A stretch of DNA of 23,322 bases from an uncultured Clostridia bacterium (GCA_937884385.1 CALGCW010000128.1:1-23322), one strand, 5' to 3'. Shown: positions 1-6,098, numbered from the stretch's first letter. The notes: generated from the sequence alone by a model not told the origin. Made by a program: numbers and translations.

Positions 1-31
1 TTCATGAGATGATCTACGAGGAGGATGCAGT

Positions 32-295
32 ATGAGAATCCTTGAAGAATTTTGGTACGGCAACATCGAGCCAACCGAGTATGACACATCCTCTTGTAAA
101 GAATACAAGAAACTATTGGAGCTGATTTGCAGGAACGAAGAAAAACTCAAAGCCGCTATGACGGACGAGCAGAAAGAGCTGTTTGAAAAATACACGGATA
201 GTGTGCGAGAGTATCAAACCATCACAGATTGTCTGATATTCCAAAATATCTTTAAGCTGGGTGCAAGAATGATGTTAGCGGTCATGGAAGAATAA
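32..295 (+). CDS. DUF6809-like small protein of mobile elements
   Basis: An 87-residue acidic, mostly helical protein opening MRILEEFWYGNIEP, with a conserved-looking middle (RNEEKL, then LTDEQ-type MTDEQKELFEKY) and a C-terminal GARMML segment. From memory this pattern matches DUF6809, a family of about 85-100 residues found in cargo and accessory regions of Clostridia conjugative elements and phages; no biochemical role is known to me. The start is supported by GAGGAGG at 19-25, close upstream of the ATG. There is no signal peptide or membrane segment. The gene is followed by a clear hairpin terminator, so it is the end of its own transcript rather than part of the next unit. Family assignment is by recall and is moderately secure. 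Confidence 0.72.
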   Translation: MRILEEFWYGNIEPTEYDTSSCKEYKKLLELICRNEEKLKAAMTDEQKELFEKYTDSVREYQTITDCLIFQNIFKLGARMMLAVMEE

Positions 296-312
296 TCGAA
301 TATACCAAGTAG

Positions 313-346
313 GGACTTGTGCTCAAATCGGGCACAAGTCCTTTTT
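313..346 (+). terminator. Rho-independent terminator after the DUF6809 gene
   Basis: A perfect 10-bp stem, GGACTTGTGC at 313-322 with GCACAAGTCC at 332-341, has a 9-nt loop and runs straight into TTTTT. It lies 17 nt after the stop codon of the DUF6809 gene. Confidence 0.9.
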
Positions 347-453
347 GCTCCGCTCAAGCAAAAAACAGATTAGGTATTCTCAATCGCAAAGTTTAATTTG
401 CGTTCGCAAATATAAAATTTGCAAAACGGGTAGAAATTTTCACATTTTTGTGT

Positions 454-459
454 TATAAT
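454..459 (+). promoter_or_regulatory. -10 box with overlapping small palindrome
   Basis: TATAAT lies 41 nt before the ATG at 500 and is immediately preceded by CACATTTTTGTG (441-452), a short inverted repeat that could be an operator for the helix-turn-helix protein encoded downstream. No good -35 is seen (TAGAAA lies at the 17-nt position), so this would be a weak or activated promoter. It probably serves the scarred HTH gene and possibly the genes at 678-2696. Confidence 0.4.
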
Positions 460-499
460 AAAGAAAACTGGGCGATTTAGTACAAGGAGGGCTTCCATT

Positions 500-666
500 A
501 TGCGTATCAGCTACAACAAGCTCTGGAAGATGCTTATTGATAAAAATATGAAAAAGAGTGATTTGAAAGAAAAAGCTGGCATATCCCACTTTCTCCCCTT
601 GCTGAACAAAAACGAATCGTTGCCAAATTGGAAGAAATCCTGCCGTTGTGCGAACGGTTGAAATGA
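500..666 (+). pseudogene. Chimeric scar: HTH regulator 5' end fused to hsdS 3' end
   Basis: The reading frame from ATG 500 (ribosome site AAGGAGG at 484-490) starts like a Cro/C1-type (XRE) repressor, MRISYNKLWKMLIDKNMKK, continuing SDLKEKAGIS. After about residue 29 it stops resembling the family and ends at 661 after only 53 codons. From about 580 a different forward frame reads HIPLSPLAEQKRIVAKLEE then ILPLCERLK, ending at TGA 664-666. That is the characteristic C-terminal tail of HsdS, the DNA-specificity subunit of type I restriction-modification enzymes. The simplest reading is a deletion or recombination joining a regulator gene to the end of an hsdS gene, with the rest of the R-M locus lost. 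The two halves are seen directly; the mechanism is inferred. The 53-residue chimera may still be translated but lacks a complete HTH domain. Confidence 0.75.
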
Positions 667-677
667 GGTGAATAGCT

Positions 678-1313
678 ATGTTTGATTTTTTGTGGACCAT
701 ACTGTTAGGCATAATAGGAGGTATTATTTCAAGTGTTATTGTTTCAAGAGTGTTTATGATTCAAGGCGAATATCAACAACAAGTTAAATTCGTTGAGAGT
801 ATCATAAGAAAACTTGGAATGATAGCAGGATACTTGTCTGCATGTAGAGCCGTTTTCGAGGTTTCATATGATCAGGACGTTCTCATCGAGAACGAAATGA
901 AAGAAAAAGGGTATAAAGATGAGATGGAATACTATGCCGCTCACAGAGACAAAGACTGGATATCAGCAAGTGGGATATTAGAAACCTTCAAGTCGCATTT
1001 ATTGAAAACTGCAGAGACAACGAATGAAGAAATACTTAATTCCAATATTACGGATAGTAAATTGTACGGATTGCTTGGTGATATTAGAGATTATCTGCAC
1101 AGCATAGAGTCAATTAAAGATTTGAATTTTTCAGTAATCAACGAATTAAGGAAAAAAGAACAAAAGTTACTTGATGAGTTTGAAAACTGCAAACGTGTTT
1201 CGGGCAAGCAATTGATGAAGCTTGTGCTAAAGGACAAGCTTATGATTGTATTGTATGTTCTTGTTGGACTCTTGATTGCTACAACAGGCTTGGCTTTTGC
1301 GTTTGGATGGTGA
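678..1313 (+). CDS. Two-TM membrane protein of the TIR gene set
   Basis: 211 residues with a hydrophobic segment at each end: about 5-27 (LWTILLGIIGGIISSVIV) and about 188-210 (LMIVLYVLVGLLIATTGLAF). The 160 residues between are charged and helical, so both termini should face the same side. No enzyme motif or family is recognised. The start at 678 has GAGGTG at 666-671. The gene follows the hsdS scar by 11 nt and precedes the TIR gene by 62 nt on the same strand with no terminator between, so the two are probably co-transcribed. Small membrane proteins beside a TIR enzyme are a common layout in anti-phage systems, where they act as sensors or effectors, but that role is inference only. It could also be a structural or unrelated cargo protein. 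Confidence 0.8.
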   Translation: MFDFLWTILLGIIGGIISSVIVSRVFMIQGEYQQQVKFVESIIRKLGMIAGYLSACRAVFEVSYDQDVLIENEMKEKGYKDEMEYYAAHRDKDWISASGILETFKSHLLKTAETTNEEILNSNITDSKLYGLLGDIRDYLHSIESIKDLNFSVINELRKKEQKLLDEFENCKRVSGKQLMKLVLKDKLMIVLYVLVGLLIATTGLAFAFGW

Positions 1314-1344
1314 GTCTCTGTTATCAAGAAAATTATCTTATCGG

Positions 1345-1370
1345 TGTGTGACCGGCTGAAATGAGGTGAA
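1345..1370 (+). pseudogene. Second hsdS-tail-like scar before the TIR gene
   Basis: The 26 nt at 1345-1370 match 647-672, the end of the first hsdS scar plus the next ribosome site, at 23 of 26 positions. In the matching frame the sequence ends VCDRLK then TGA (1360-1362), parallel to LCERLK then TGA in the first scar. Upstream (1320-1347) the frame reads VIKKIILS, only loosely like an HsdS tail, so decay or chance is possible there. The shared GAGGTGAA also supplies the ribosome site for the following gene. Confidence 0.45.
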
Positions 1371-1375
1371 AAAAT

Positions 1376-2050
1376 ATGGCTTCTTATAGAAAACCGAACA
1401 TGTCAAAAATCAACAGTCAAATGAGAAAGCTAAAATCTGCAACCAGCCAATTTGAACGTAATGCCAATCGTGCAATAAATGAGTTGAAAAGTCTTGAACG
1501 TAAGGCAAAATCATATCAAAGCAAACTCCGTTCATCATCTATACCAGCATTGTCAACTATGCCGTCTTTGTACCTCGGTGCAAATCACGACGATGAAGTA
1601 GAGGCGTTCCTTTACGATGATTATGAAAAAGAATATGATGTCTTCATCTCCCATGCATCGGAAGATAAAGACGATGTAGCAAGACCGCTTGCAGAAGCAC
1701 TCAGAAATAACGGTCTTACAGTATGGTATGATGAGTTTGAATTGAGAATCGGAGACAGTCTTCGCAGAAAAATTGACAAAGGTATTGCCAATAGCAATTT
1801 TGGGGTTATCGTTATCTCCCGAGACTTCATCAACAAAGGTTGGACAAACTATGAGCTCGATGGGCTGATTACACGGGCTGTAAATGGCGAGCAGACCATG
1901 TTGCCTGTTTGGCACAATATTACAAAGCGAGAAGTGATCAACTACAGCCCTTCGCTTGCTGATAAGCTGGCACGTAGCACTACCGATTTTACCGTAGAAG
2001 AAATTGCTGATGAAATCGCAGATTTGATTCAAGAAAGAAAAGGTGCTTAG
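1376..2050 (+). CDS. TIR-domain protein, probable NAD+-cleaving effector
   Basis: 224 residues. Residues 1-55 are basic and helical (coiled-coil-like, many K, S and Q); 56-85 is a linker; 86 to about 200 is a TIR domain starting YDVFISHASEDK, with WYDEFELRIGDSL (box-2-like region), VIVISRDFINKGW and then TNYE. E160 sits where catalytic bacterial and plant TIR domains carry the glutamate needed to split NAD+. There is no signal peptide or TM segment, so it should be cytosolic. The start has GAGGTGAA at 1363-1370. It lies between a membrane-protein gene and a Cys/His-rich protein gene on a mobile element beside restriction-modification debris, a typical defence-island setting. TIR-family membership is secure; NADase activity is likely from the kept glutamate; the defence role is inference. 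Confidence 0.9.
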   Translation: MASYRKPNMSKINSQMRKLKSATSQFERNANRAINELKSLERKAKSYQSKLRSSSIPALSTMPSLYLGANHDDEVEAFLYDDYEKEYDVFISHASEDKDDVARPLAEALRNNGLTVWYDEFELRIGDSLRRKIDKGIANSNFGVIVISRDFINKGWTNYELDGLITRAVNGEQTMLPVWHNITKREVINYSPSLADKLARSTTDFTVEEIADEIADLIQERKGA

Positions 2051-2081
2051 ATGAATTCACAATAAATCGAGGTAATATGAA

Positions 2082-2696
2082 ATGGACGAAAAAATACTAT
2101 ATCGACTAAATGACAGAATTTCCTTTCGGCGGTGCTCCTTAGCTGATGGTATGCGTGTATCCTATGGTGATTGCACGAATTTTTATACCAAGGAACAGAA
2201 TTGGACTACCTATTACGGTTGCAAGCAAGATGGATTGCACTTTCATTGTACACAACATCCGGAAATCGAACTAACACAAAAGGTAGACGGAATCGGAACC
2301 GTATATTATTCGTGTCCTCGATGCAGTCCGACAACATTTGAAATTGAAAACGAACACGCTTTGCGAAGCGAATGTTTGAGAATGCTAAACATCCCTGACT
2401 TCAAAGGCGCAAAGCTAATTCGATTAGATGATTGGTATGTTCATGAGGTTCGAGAAAAGAAAAAGAATGAGTCAGGATACTGGATTACGACCGATGTAAA
2501 GACAGACAAGGATGGAGATACTATTATTGTCGTCTATGTTGGTCACAAAGATTCTAAGGAAAAGGCTCAGTTCTTCATAAAACCTGAAAAGGGGCAGCTC
2601 ACAAGCGATCATAAAGATATGGATCCGGCAAAGGTATTATCGAAGATCGAAGTTCGATTCAAAGACAGGAAATTAACGCAAGAGTATTCCGAGTAA
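2082..2696 (+). CDS. Cys/His-rich putative zinc-binding protein of the TIR gene set
   Basis: 204 residues, unrecognised family. The first half is rich in Cys and His: C18, C31, C47, H53, H55, then C56-x2-H59 and C78-PR-C81, which together look like a zinc ribbon. The second half is a charged alpha/beta region with DDWYVHEVREK and a DKDGDTIIVVYVGHKD segment. No signal or TM segment is present. The start has CGAGGT at 2069-2074, 7 nt before ATG. It follows the TIR gene by 31 nt and is the last gene before a strong terminator, so it probably shares its transcript with 678-2050. A role in nucleic-acid or ligand sensing for the TIR protein would fit the zinc ribbon but is only inference. It might equally be an independent cargo gene. 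Confidence 0.8.
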   Translation: MDEKILYRLNDRISFRRCSLADGMRVSYGDCTNFYTKEQNWTTYYGCKQDGLHFHCTQHPEIELTQKVDGIGTVYYSCPRCSPTTFEIENEHALRSECLRMLNIPDFKGAKLIRLDDWYVHEVREKKKNESGYWITTDVKTDKDGDTIIVVYVGHKDSKEKAQFFIKPEKGQLTSDHKDMDPAKVLSKIEVRFKDRKLTQEYSE

Positions 2697-2712
2697 ACAA
2701 ACAACCATGTCC

Positions 2713-2755
2713 AAGGCACTAACCGTAAAAAAGTTAGTGCCTTGATTTTTGTTTT
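2713..2755 (+). terminator. Terminator closing the TIR gene set
   Basis: An 11-bp perfect stem, AAGGCACTAAC at 2713-2723 with GTTAGTGCCTT at 2733-2743, is followed by GATTTTTGTTTT. It lies 16 nt after the stop codon at 2696. Confidence 0.9.
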
Positions 2756-2767
2756 GATGCAAATTTA

Positions 2768-2963
2768 ATTTCTACACAACCTGAGTAGAAGTTACAGTCA
2801 GACTTCTCTGCAAGTTGCGTAGAAGTGATTTTGACTTCGACACAACTTGTGTCGAAGTTAGCTATTCAACTTCTGTCCAAATTGGACAGAAGTGCGGATT
2901 TAGACTTCCAACCAACTTGGTCGGAAGTAGATCTTGAAAATCCTGCCCAAGTTGGACAGAATT
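2768..2963. repeat. Array of six 25-bp palindromes at about 35-nt period
   Basis: Six units start at 2768, 2802, 2834, 2869, 2904 and 2939. Each is a 12-nt arm, one central base and a 12-nt arm. The consensus is ACTTC-nnnn-CAA, one base, TTG-nnnn-GAAGT. Units 3 (2834-2858) and 4 (2869-2893) are perfect; unit 5 has one mismatch, units 2 and 6 two, and unit 1 three. The inner tetranucleotide differs between units but its partner changes with it (GACA/TGTC in unit 3, TGTC/GACA in unit 4). Spacers are 7-10 nt and unrelated. The 32-35 nt period is not a multiple of three throughout, arguing against a repeated peptide. The pattern suggests selection for DNA cruciforms, RNA hairpins or dimeric protein sites; which one is unknown. 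Confidence 0.85.
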
Positions 2964-3115
2964 ATTTTTTGCCCGTTGATACTTCTCTTGAAAACGTCCT
3001 AACAGGTAGAGAAATTTTTCTGTATCGGTTGAAATTTACCTTTTGAAATTCCGAATATAGTGAGATGGCTTCGCAACCTTGACGGCACAGCACATTATCT
3101 GTATAATAATGGCAC

Positions 3116-3374
3116 AGCGGTACACCGCTACATAACAACTGAATAAAAATGTTCAACCCATAGTAATGAAGTCGGAGCAATCCGACACAGCATCGGTATG
3201 CTATGAAAATACCGAACTGCTCCACCACGCCTTTGGTTCTGTTGGTGGGAGCAGGAAGAAAGCAGAACCCGACTTTGATCCTCAGAGCCGATTACATAGA
3301 ACATCATTTTGAAGCGAGAGCCACGCTCCCGCCGATTCTTGGTGCTCTGTGTAATCGGCTCTTTTTGTTTTTTC
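3116..3374 (+). ncRNA. Hairpin-dense intergenic region, candidate structured RNA or oriT-like site
   Basis: A 260-nt gene-free stretch holds successive hairpins: AGCGGT/ACCGCT at 3116-3129; GTCGGA/TCCGAC at 3171-3186; CGGTAT/ATACCG at 3194-3214; CTGCTCCACCA (3217-3227) against TGGTGGGAGCAG (3243-3254) with one bulge; GGTTCTG/CAGAACC at 3235-3269 as an alternative fold; and the long terminator stem at 3284-3362. A tandem series of stems ending in a terminator suits a structured RNA, while closely packed inverted repeats on a mobile element also suit a transfer origin or replication control site. I do not recognise a named RNA family. Confidence 0.45.
3284..3374 (+). terminator. Very strong stem-loop terminator with nested hairpin
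   Basis: A 17-bp stem (AGAGCCGATTACATAGA at 3284-3300 with 3346-3362, one G-U wobble) encloses a smaller stem, GCGAGAGC at 3314-3321 with GCTCCCGC at 3325-3332 (one mismatch). It ends in TTTTTGTTTTTTC. The stem is longer than usual for a simple terminator, so it may be a structural part of the preceding hairpin region. Confidence 0.8.
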
Positions 3375-3493
3375 TACATCCAACAACTGAATGACCGTCC
3401 GAATGGGATATGACTTTGCGATGACATGAGCGAAGCGACGCCGTCCCTTGAAAACAGTCGTTTTTAAGCATTTTTCAAAATAACTGTTTTACG

Positions 3494-3520
3494 AAGCTCC
3501 GCCAATATCGGAGCTTTTTT
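3494..3520 (+). terminator. Terminator-like hairpin near the element end
   Basis: AAGCTCCG at 3494-3501 pairs with CGGAGCTT at 3509-3516, followed by a T run to 3520. No gene ends immediately before it; it may insulate the element end from transcription. Confidence 0.65.
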
Positions 3521-3526
3521 CTTAAT

Positions 3527-3651
3527 TTTACACCCAATAAACAAAACTTTACACCCTATTTTTACACCAGCAGTACACCATATACAAGAAAAAAGATATT
3601 CAAAATACTAATTTTTCGCACGAAACGCATATAAAAAGGCTTATTTCGCAC
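3527..3651 (+). promoter_or_regulatory. Putative integrase arm-type sites inside attR
   Basis: The octamer TTTACACC occurs at 3527, 3548 and 3561, with a related AGTACACC at 3572. A second octamer, TTTCGCAC, occurs at 3614 and 3644. Both sets lie within 180 nt of the tRNA fragment, in an AT-rich gene-free stretch. Clustered direct repeats beside the core site are typical arm sites for tyrosine integrases and excisionases. The repeats are seen; the function is inferred from position. Confidence 0.5.
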
Positions 3652-3704
3652 AAAAAACACCGTATTTTTGATGGTTTTAACATAATTTAATCACTACTTC
3701 ACTT

Positions 3705-3748
3705 CTCCTAAGGGTTAGTTATGGGTTCGATTCCCGTTGGGAGTGCCA
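3705..3748 (+). other. attR: 3' half of tRNA-Arg(CCU) at the element boundary
   Basis: The segment parses as tRNA positions 32-76: anticodon loop CTCCTAA (anticodon CCT), 3' anticodon strand GGGTT, 4-nt variable loop, T-stem ATGGG, T-loop TTCGATT, CCCGT, acceptor strand TGGGAGT, discriminator G and CCA. The sequence before 3705 cannot form the matching anticodon stem, D-arm or acceptor strand, so this is a 3' fragment, not a working gene. A native-looking terminator follows. This is the displaced chromosomal 3' end expected where an element integrated into the tRNA gene; the intact tRNA should lie at the other end, left of this window. Confidence 0.8.
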
Positions 3749-3783
3749 AAAAGGCATAGCCACTTCAGTGGCTATGCCTTTTT
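3748..3783 (+). terminator. Native terminator of the disrupted tRNA gene
   Basis: AAAAAGGCATAGCCACT at 3748-3764 pairs with AGTGGCTATGCCTTTTT at 3767-3783, beginning within the CCA end of the tRNA fragment. The near-perfect symmetry makes it work in both directions. Confidence 0.88.
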
Positions 3784-3969
3784 GATTTTCCCTTCGTTAA
3801 TCGATCCATCACCGAACGGTTTACCGTTCGGGATTGGGGGCGCATTTTTGACCTGACGACGATTGCCGCTAGCGAGCAATCTCGTGGGCAAAAATAGTTC
3901 GCGAGTTAACGAGCGAACCTTCCCGTTCTATAATTCGTACCTTCAGTGGCTATGCCTTTTTGATTTTCC
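3763..3969. repeat. 29-bp exact direct repeat of the terminator 3' half
   Basis: The 29 nt at 3763-3791 (CTTCAGTGGCTATGCC onward through the T run to GATTTTCC) recur exactly at 3941-3969, 178 nt later. The second copy lacks the left half of the stem and so cannot fold as a terminator. Between and after the copies there is no gene: 3784-4121 contains hairpins such as CCGAACGG/CCGTTCGG (3812-3831) and GTTCGC/GCGAAC near 3897-3917, but no supported coding region. Confidence 0.75.
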
Positions 3970-4121
3970 TCCCTTGATCGCCCCATCTTTTTGCAAAGCA
4001 AAAATTGAGTTCGCAATTTCGGCTAAGCGACGGTCTGCGCTCGCGTAAGACCTCGCAGACGAAATTAGTGCCAAGAGCCTTTGCTCGCAGGCACTTTCCC
4101 TGTTTGCGAGCGCAAAAAAGC

Positions 4122-4147
4122 AAAAAGACCGCCAAAGCGGTCTTTTT
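4122..4147 (-). terminator. glnA terminator
   Basis: AAAAAGACCGC at 4122-4132 pairs with GCGGTCTTTTT at 4137-4147 around a CAAA loop. On the minus strand it ends in a T run, 8 nt after the glnA stop codon. Confidence 0.9.
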
Positions 4148-4154
4148 TGCCTTA

Positions 4155-5579
4155 TCAAAGATTATAATATCTGTCAAATTCAGCAGGATGAGGAATTTTC
4201 GCAAGTTCTGCACACTCCGCGCGCTTCGTCTTAACAAAATTCTTCAAAAGCTCCTCGGGGAATACGCCGCCCACAGTGAGGTAGTCGTGATCCGCCTCAA
4301 GCGCATCAAGAGCCGCATCAAGGGAGGTGGGCAAGCCCTTAAGCTTTGCCTTCTCCTCGTCGGAGAGATGGAAAAGATTGAAGTCATAGGGACCCCAACC
4401 CTCCGCGTGAGGATCGATCTTGTTCTTCACACCGTCAAGTCCTGCCATAAGGATCGCCGCATAGCAGAAATAAGGATTGCAGGTCGCGTCGGGGTTTCTG
4501 AGCTCAAAGCGACGCTTATCGGGACTCTTTGCATAAGCAGGAATTCTGATAACCGCACTTCTGTTGGACGTAGCATATCCAACCGTCACGGGCGCTTCAA
4601 ATCCGGGTACGAGACGCTTGAAGGAGTTCGTAGAGGGATTCGTGATAGCGCAAAGAGATGCGATATGCTTCAAAATTCCGCCCATAAAGTAATGTGCGGT
4701 CTCGGAAAGATGTGCATAACCGTTATCGTCGGAGAATACGGGTACGCCGTCCTTGAAAAGAAGCATATGAACGTGCATACCGCTTCCCGCCTCGCCGTAG
4801 ATGGGCTTGGGCATAAAGGTCGCTGTCTTGCCGTATTTGAGAGCCGTATTGTGAATGATATACTTTATCATCATCGTCGCGTCAGCCATATGCAACACCT
4901 CGCCAAGCTGGGGCTCGATCTCAAACTGACCGGAAGCCGCAACCTCGGGGTGGTGATAGTTGATCTCGATTCCCGCGTCCAGCATATGGAGGCACATTTC
5001 GCTTCTGCACTCGTATGCGACGTCAAAGGGCTTTGCAATGTGGTAGTTCTTCTGCTTCGGGACTACAACGCCATTGCCTGCAACAGAGCTGTTCCAATAG
5101 GACTGGTCTGCGTCAACGCTTGCGGAAATATCGTTAGCGGATACGTTCCAGCCCACGTTGTCAAAAAGATAAAACTCAAATTCGGGAAGTATCTTCATCT
5201 CGTCGGCAACGCCGCTTGCCTTCATATAGTCAACCGCAGCGCGGATGATATTTCTGGGGTACTGAGGGAGGGGACGGTTTACGGGATAATCAATTATCAT
5301 CGCATTACCCGTCATAGAGAGTGTGGGAATTTCACAGAACGGATCGATAAGTGCCGTGTCGGGATCGGGAATGAACACCATATCGCTCTTTTCGACTACC
5401 GCATATCCGTAGTTGGACGCGTCAAAGCCAATACCGCTTTGCATTACCTCCTCGGAAAAGTTCTCTGCGGGGATCGTCACGTGACGGTACTGACCGTTGA
5501 TGTCGACCATCTTGAAGTCAACCATCTTAATTCCCTTTTCTTTAATAAGTGTCAAAATATCTTGAACGCTTTTTGCCAT
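4155..5579 (-). CDS. glnA: Glutamine synthetase, type I
   Basis: 474 residues of GlnA, the cytosolic dodecamer that makes glutamine from glutamate, ammonia and ATP. Visible family motifs: LPEFEFYLFD (metal-binding glutamate strand, about 130-139), EIEPQLGE, GSGMHVHMLLF (catalytic histidine loop), NPSTNSFKRLVPGFEAP with the flap-type glutamate, NRSAVIRIPAY, and RRFELRNPDATCNPY. The tyrosine adenylylated in enterobacterial GlnA lies in an NLYxL motif; here the place reads FNLFHLSDEEK, with Phe, so adenylylation control is unlikely, as usual in Firmicutes. The start is supported by AGAGG upstream of the ATG. A promoter lies at 5619-5647 and a terminator follows, so it is monocistronic. No neighbouring nitrogen genes are adjacent, although a P-II-like protein is encoded at 15986. 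Confidence 0.96.
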   Translation of the reverse strand: MAKSVQDILTLIKEKGIKMVDFKMVDINGQYRHVTIPAENFSEEVMQSGIGFDASNYGYAVVEKSDMVFIPDPDTALIDPFCEIPTLSMTGNAMIIDYPVNRPLPQYPRNIIRAAVDYMKASGVADEMKILPEFEFYLFDNVGWNVSANDISASVDADQSYWNSSVAGNGVVVPKQKNYHIAKPFDVAYECRSEMCLHMLDAGIEINYHHPEVAASGQFEIEPQLGEVLHMADATMMIKYIIHNTALKYGKTATFMPKPIYGEAGSGMHVHMLLFKDGVPVFSDDNGYAHLSETAHYFMGGILKHIASLCAITNPSTNSFKRLVPGFEAPVTVGYATSNRSAVIRIPAYAKSPDKRRFELRNPDATCNPYFCYAAILMAGLDGVKNKIDPHAEGWGPYDFNLFHLSDEEKAKLKGLPTSLDAALDALEADHDYLTVGGVFPEELLKNFVKTKRAECAELAKIPHPAEFDRYYNL

Positions 5580-5618
5580 AACAGACCTCTTTCTTTCGAA
5601 ATTTAATTTATCCTATAC

Positions 5619-5647
5619 ATTATAGCATAGTCAAAAGATTTTTGCAA
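5619..5647 (-). promoter_or_regulatory. glnA promoter
   Basis: On the minus strand TTGCAA (5642-5647) and TATAAT (5619-5624) are separated by exactly 17 nt. The -10 lies 39 nt before the ATG. Confidence 0.75.
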
Positions 5648-5681
5648 GACCCATTTACGCAATTACATATAAAACCGCACT

Positions 5682-6044
5682 TCAGGCGCGCCCTTGCATT
5701 TCCTTCATCCTTCGCAAGATATTCTCAAGCGCGCTTTTCTTAATACGGGTCGCACTGCGCAAGCTTACCCCCACCCTGTCTCCGCTTTTTTCAAGCGTCA
5801 GCCCTGCGATATAATAGTTGTAAAGCAACGCTCTCTCAAGCGGATCTTCAAGAGACATTATTGTCTCCTTGACCTTAAGCGACTCTAAAAAGACGATGCT
5901 ATCGTCAATTCCCAAGGGCGCGTTCGCACTGCGGTGCGTGCCTCGAGTGGCGTTATACCGCCTGTATGACCTGAAGAGCCTGTCAAGCTCGACCCGCGAG
6001 AGCGCCGCCCATCCCTTAACTATTTTTTCTTCCATCAACATCAT
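5682..6044 (-). CDS. Small sigma-region-4-like HTH regulator
   Basis: 120 residues. The C-terminal half (about 62-115) reads as a sigma-70 region 4 helix-turn-helix: LEDPLERALLYNYYIAGL, then LEKSGDRVGVSLRSATRIKKSALENILR. The N-terminal half is basic and unrecognised (LDRLFRSYRRYN). It resembles the DUF1492/ArpU-type small activators known from phages and Firmicutes chromosomes, so the likely role is DNA binding at a promoter; target unknown. AAGGAAAGG precedes a run of three possible ATGs (6044, 6041, 6035), and the exact start is not decided. A LexA-like palindrome lies 43 nt upstream at 6087-6098, suggesting damage-linked control. It lies before glnA on the same strand, but glnA has its own promoter. 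Confidence 0.75.
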   Translation of the reverse strand: MMLMEEKIVKGWAALSRVELDRLFRSYRRYNATRGTHRSANAPLGIDDSIVFLESLKVKETIMSLEDPLERALLYNYYIAGLTLEKSGDRVGVSLRSATRIKKSALENILRRMKEMQGRA

Positions 6045-6086
6045 CCTTTCCTTTGTTAAGATTTCTTACCGATATACTCAATTTCA

Positions 6087-6098
6087 GAACATTTGTTC
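6087..6098 (-). promoter_or_regulatory. LexA-like (SOS) box upstream of the sigma-like regulator
   Basis: GAACATTTGTTC, read on the minus strand as CGAACAAATGTTCT, fits the Gram-positive LexA pattern of GAAC and GTTC half-sites separated by 4 nt. It lies 43 nt before the regulator start at 6044. An identical 12-mer lies at 6485-6496. Confidence 0.6.

Noticed and set aside
2768..2963. CRISPR array
   Set aside because: Units are degenerate palindromes with only 7-10 nt between them and no cas genes; CRISPR repeats are near-identical with spacers of about 30 nt.
2825..3046. 73-residue ORF across the palindrome array
   Set aside because: It has no ribosome site, begins at a non-ATG codon, and the repeat period changes reading frame between units, so the peptide is a by-product of the repeats.
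2713..3374. Type III (RNA) toxin-antitoxin locus
   Set aside because: The repeat length is suggestive, but known type III antitoxin repeats are nearly identical and lie upstream of an endoribonuclease gene; neither holds here.
3705..3748. Complete tRNA gene
   Set aside because: The sequence to its left cannot supply the 5' acceptor strand, D-arm or anticodon stem; only the 3' half is present.
4005..5606. 533-residue plus-strand ORF
   Set aside because: It is antisense to glnA, whose protein is unmistakable; the plus-strand translation looks like random composition.
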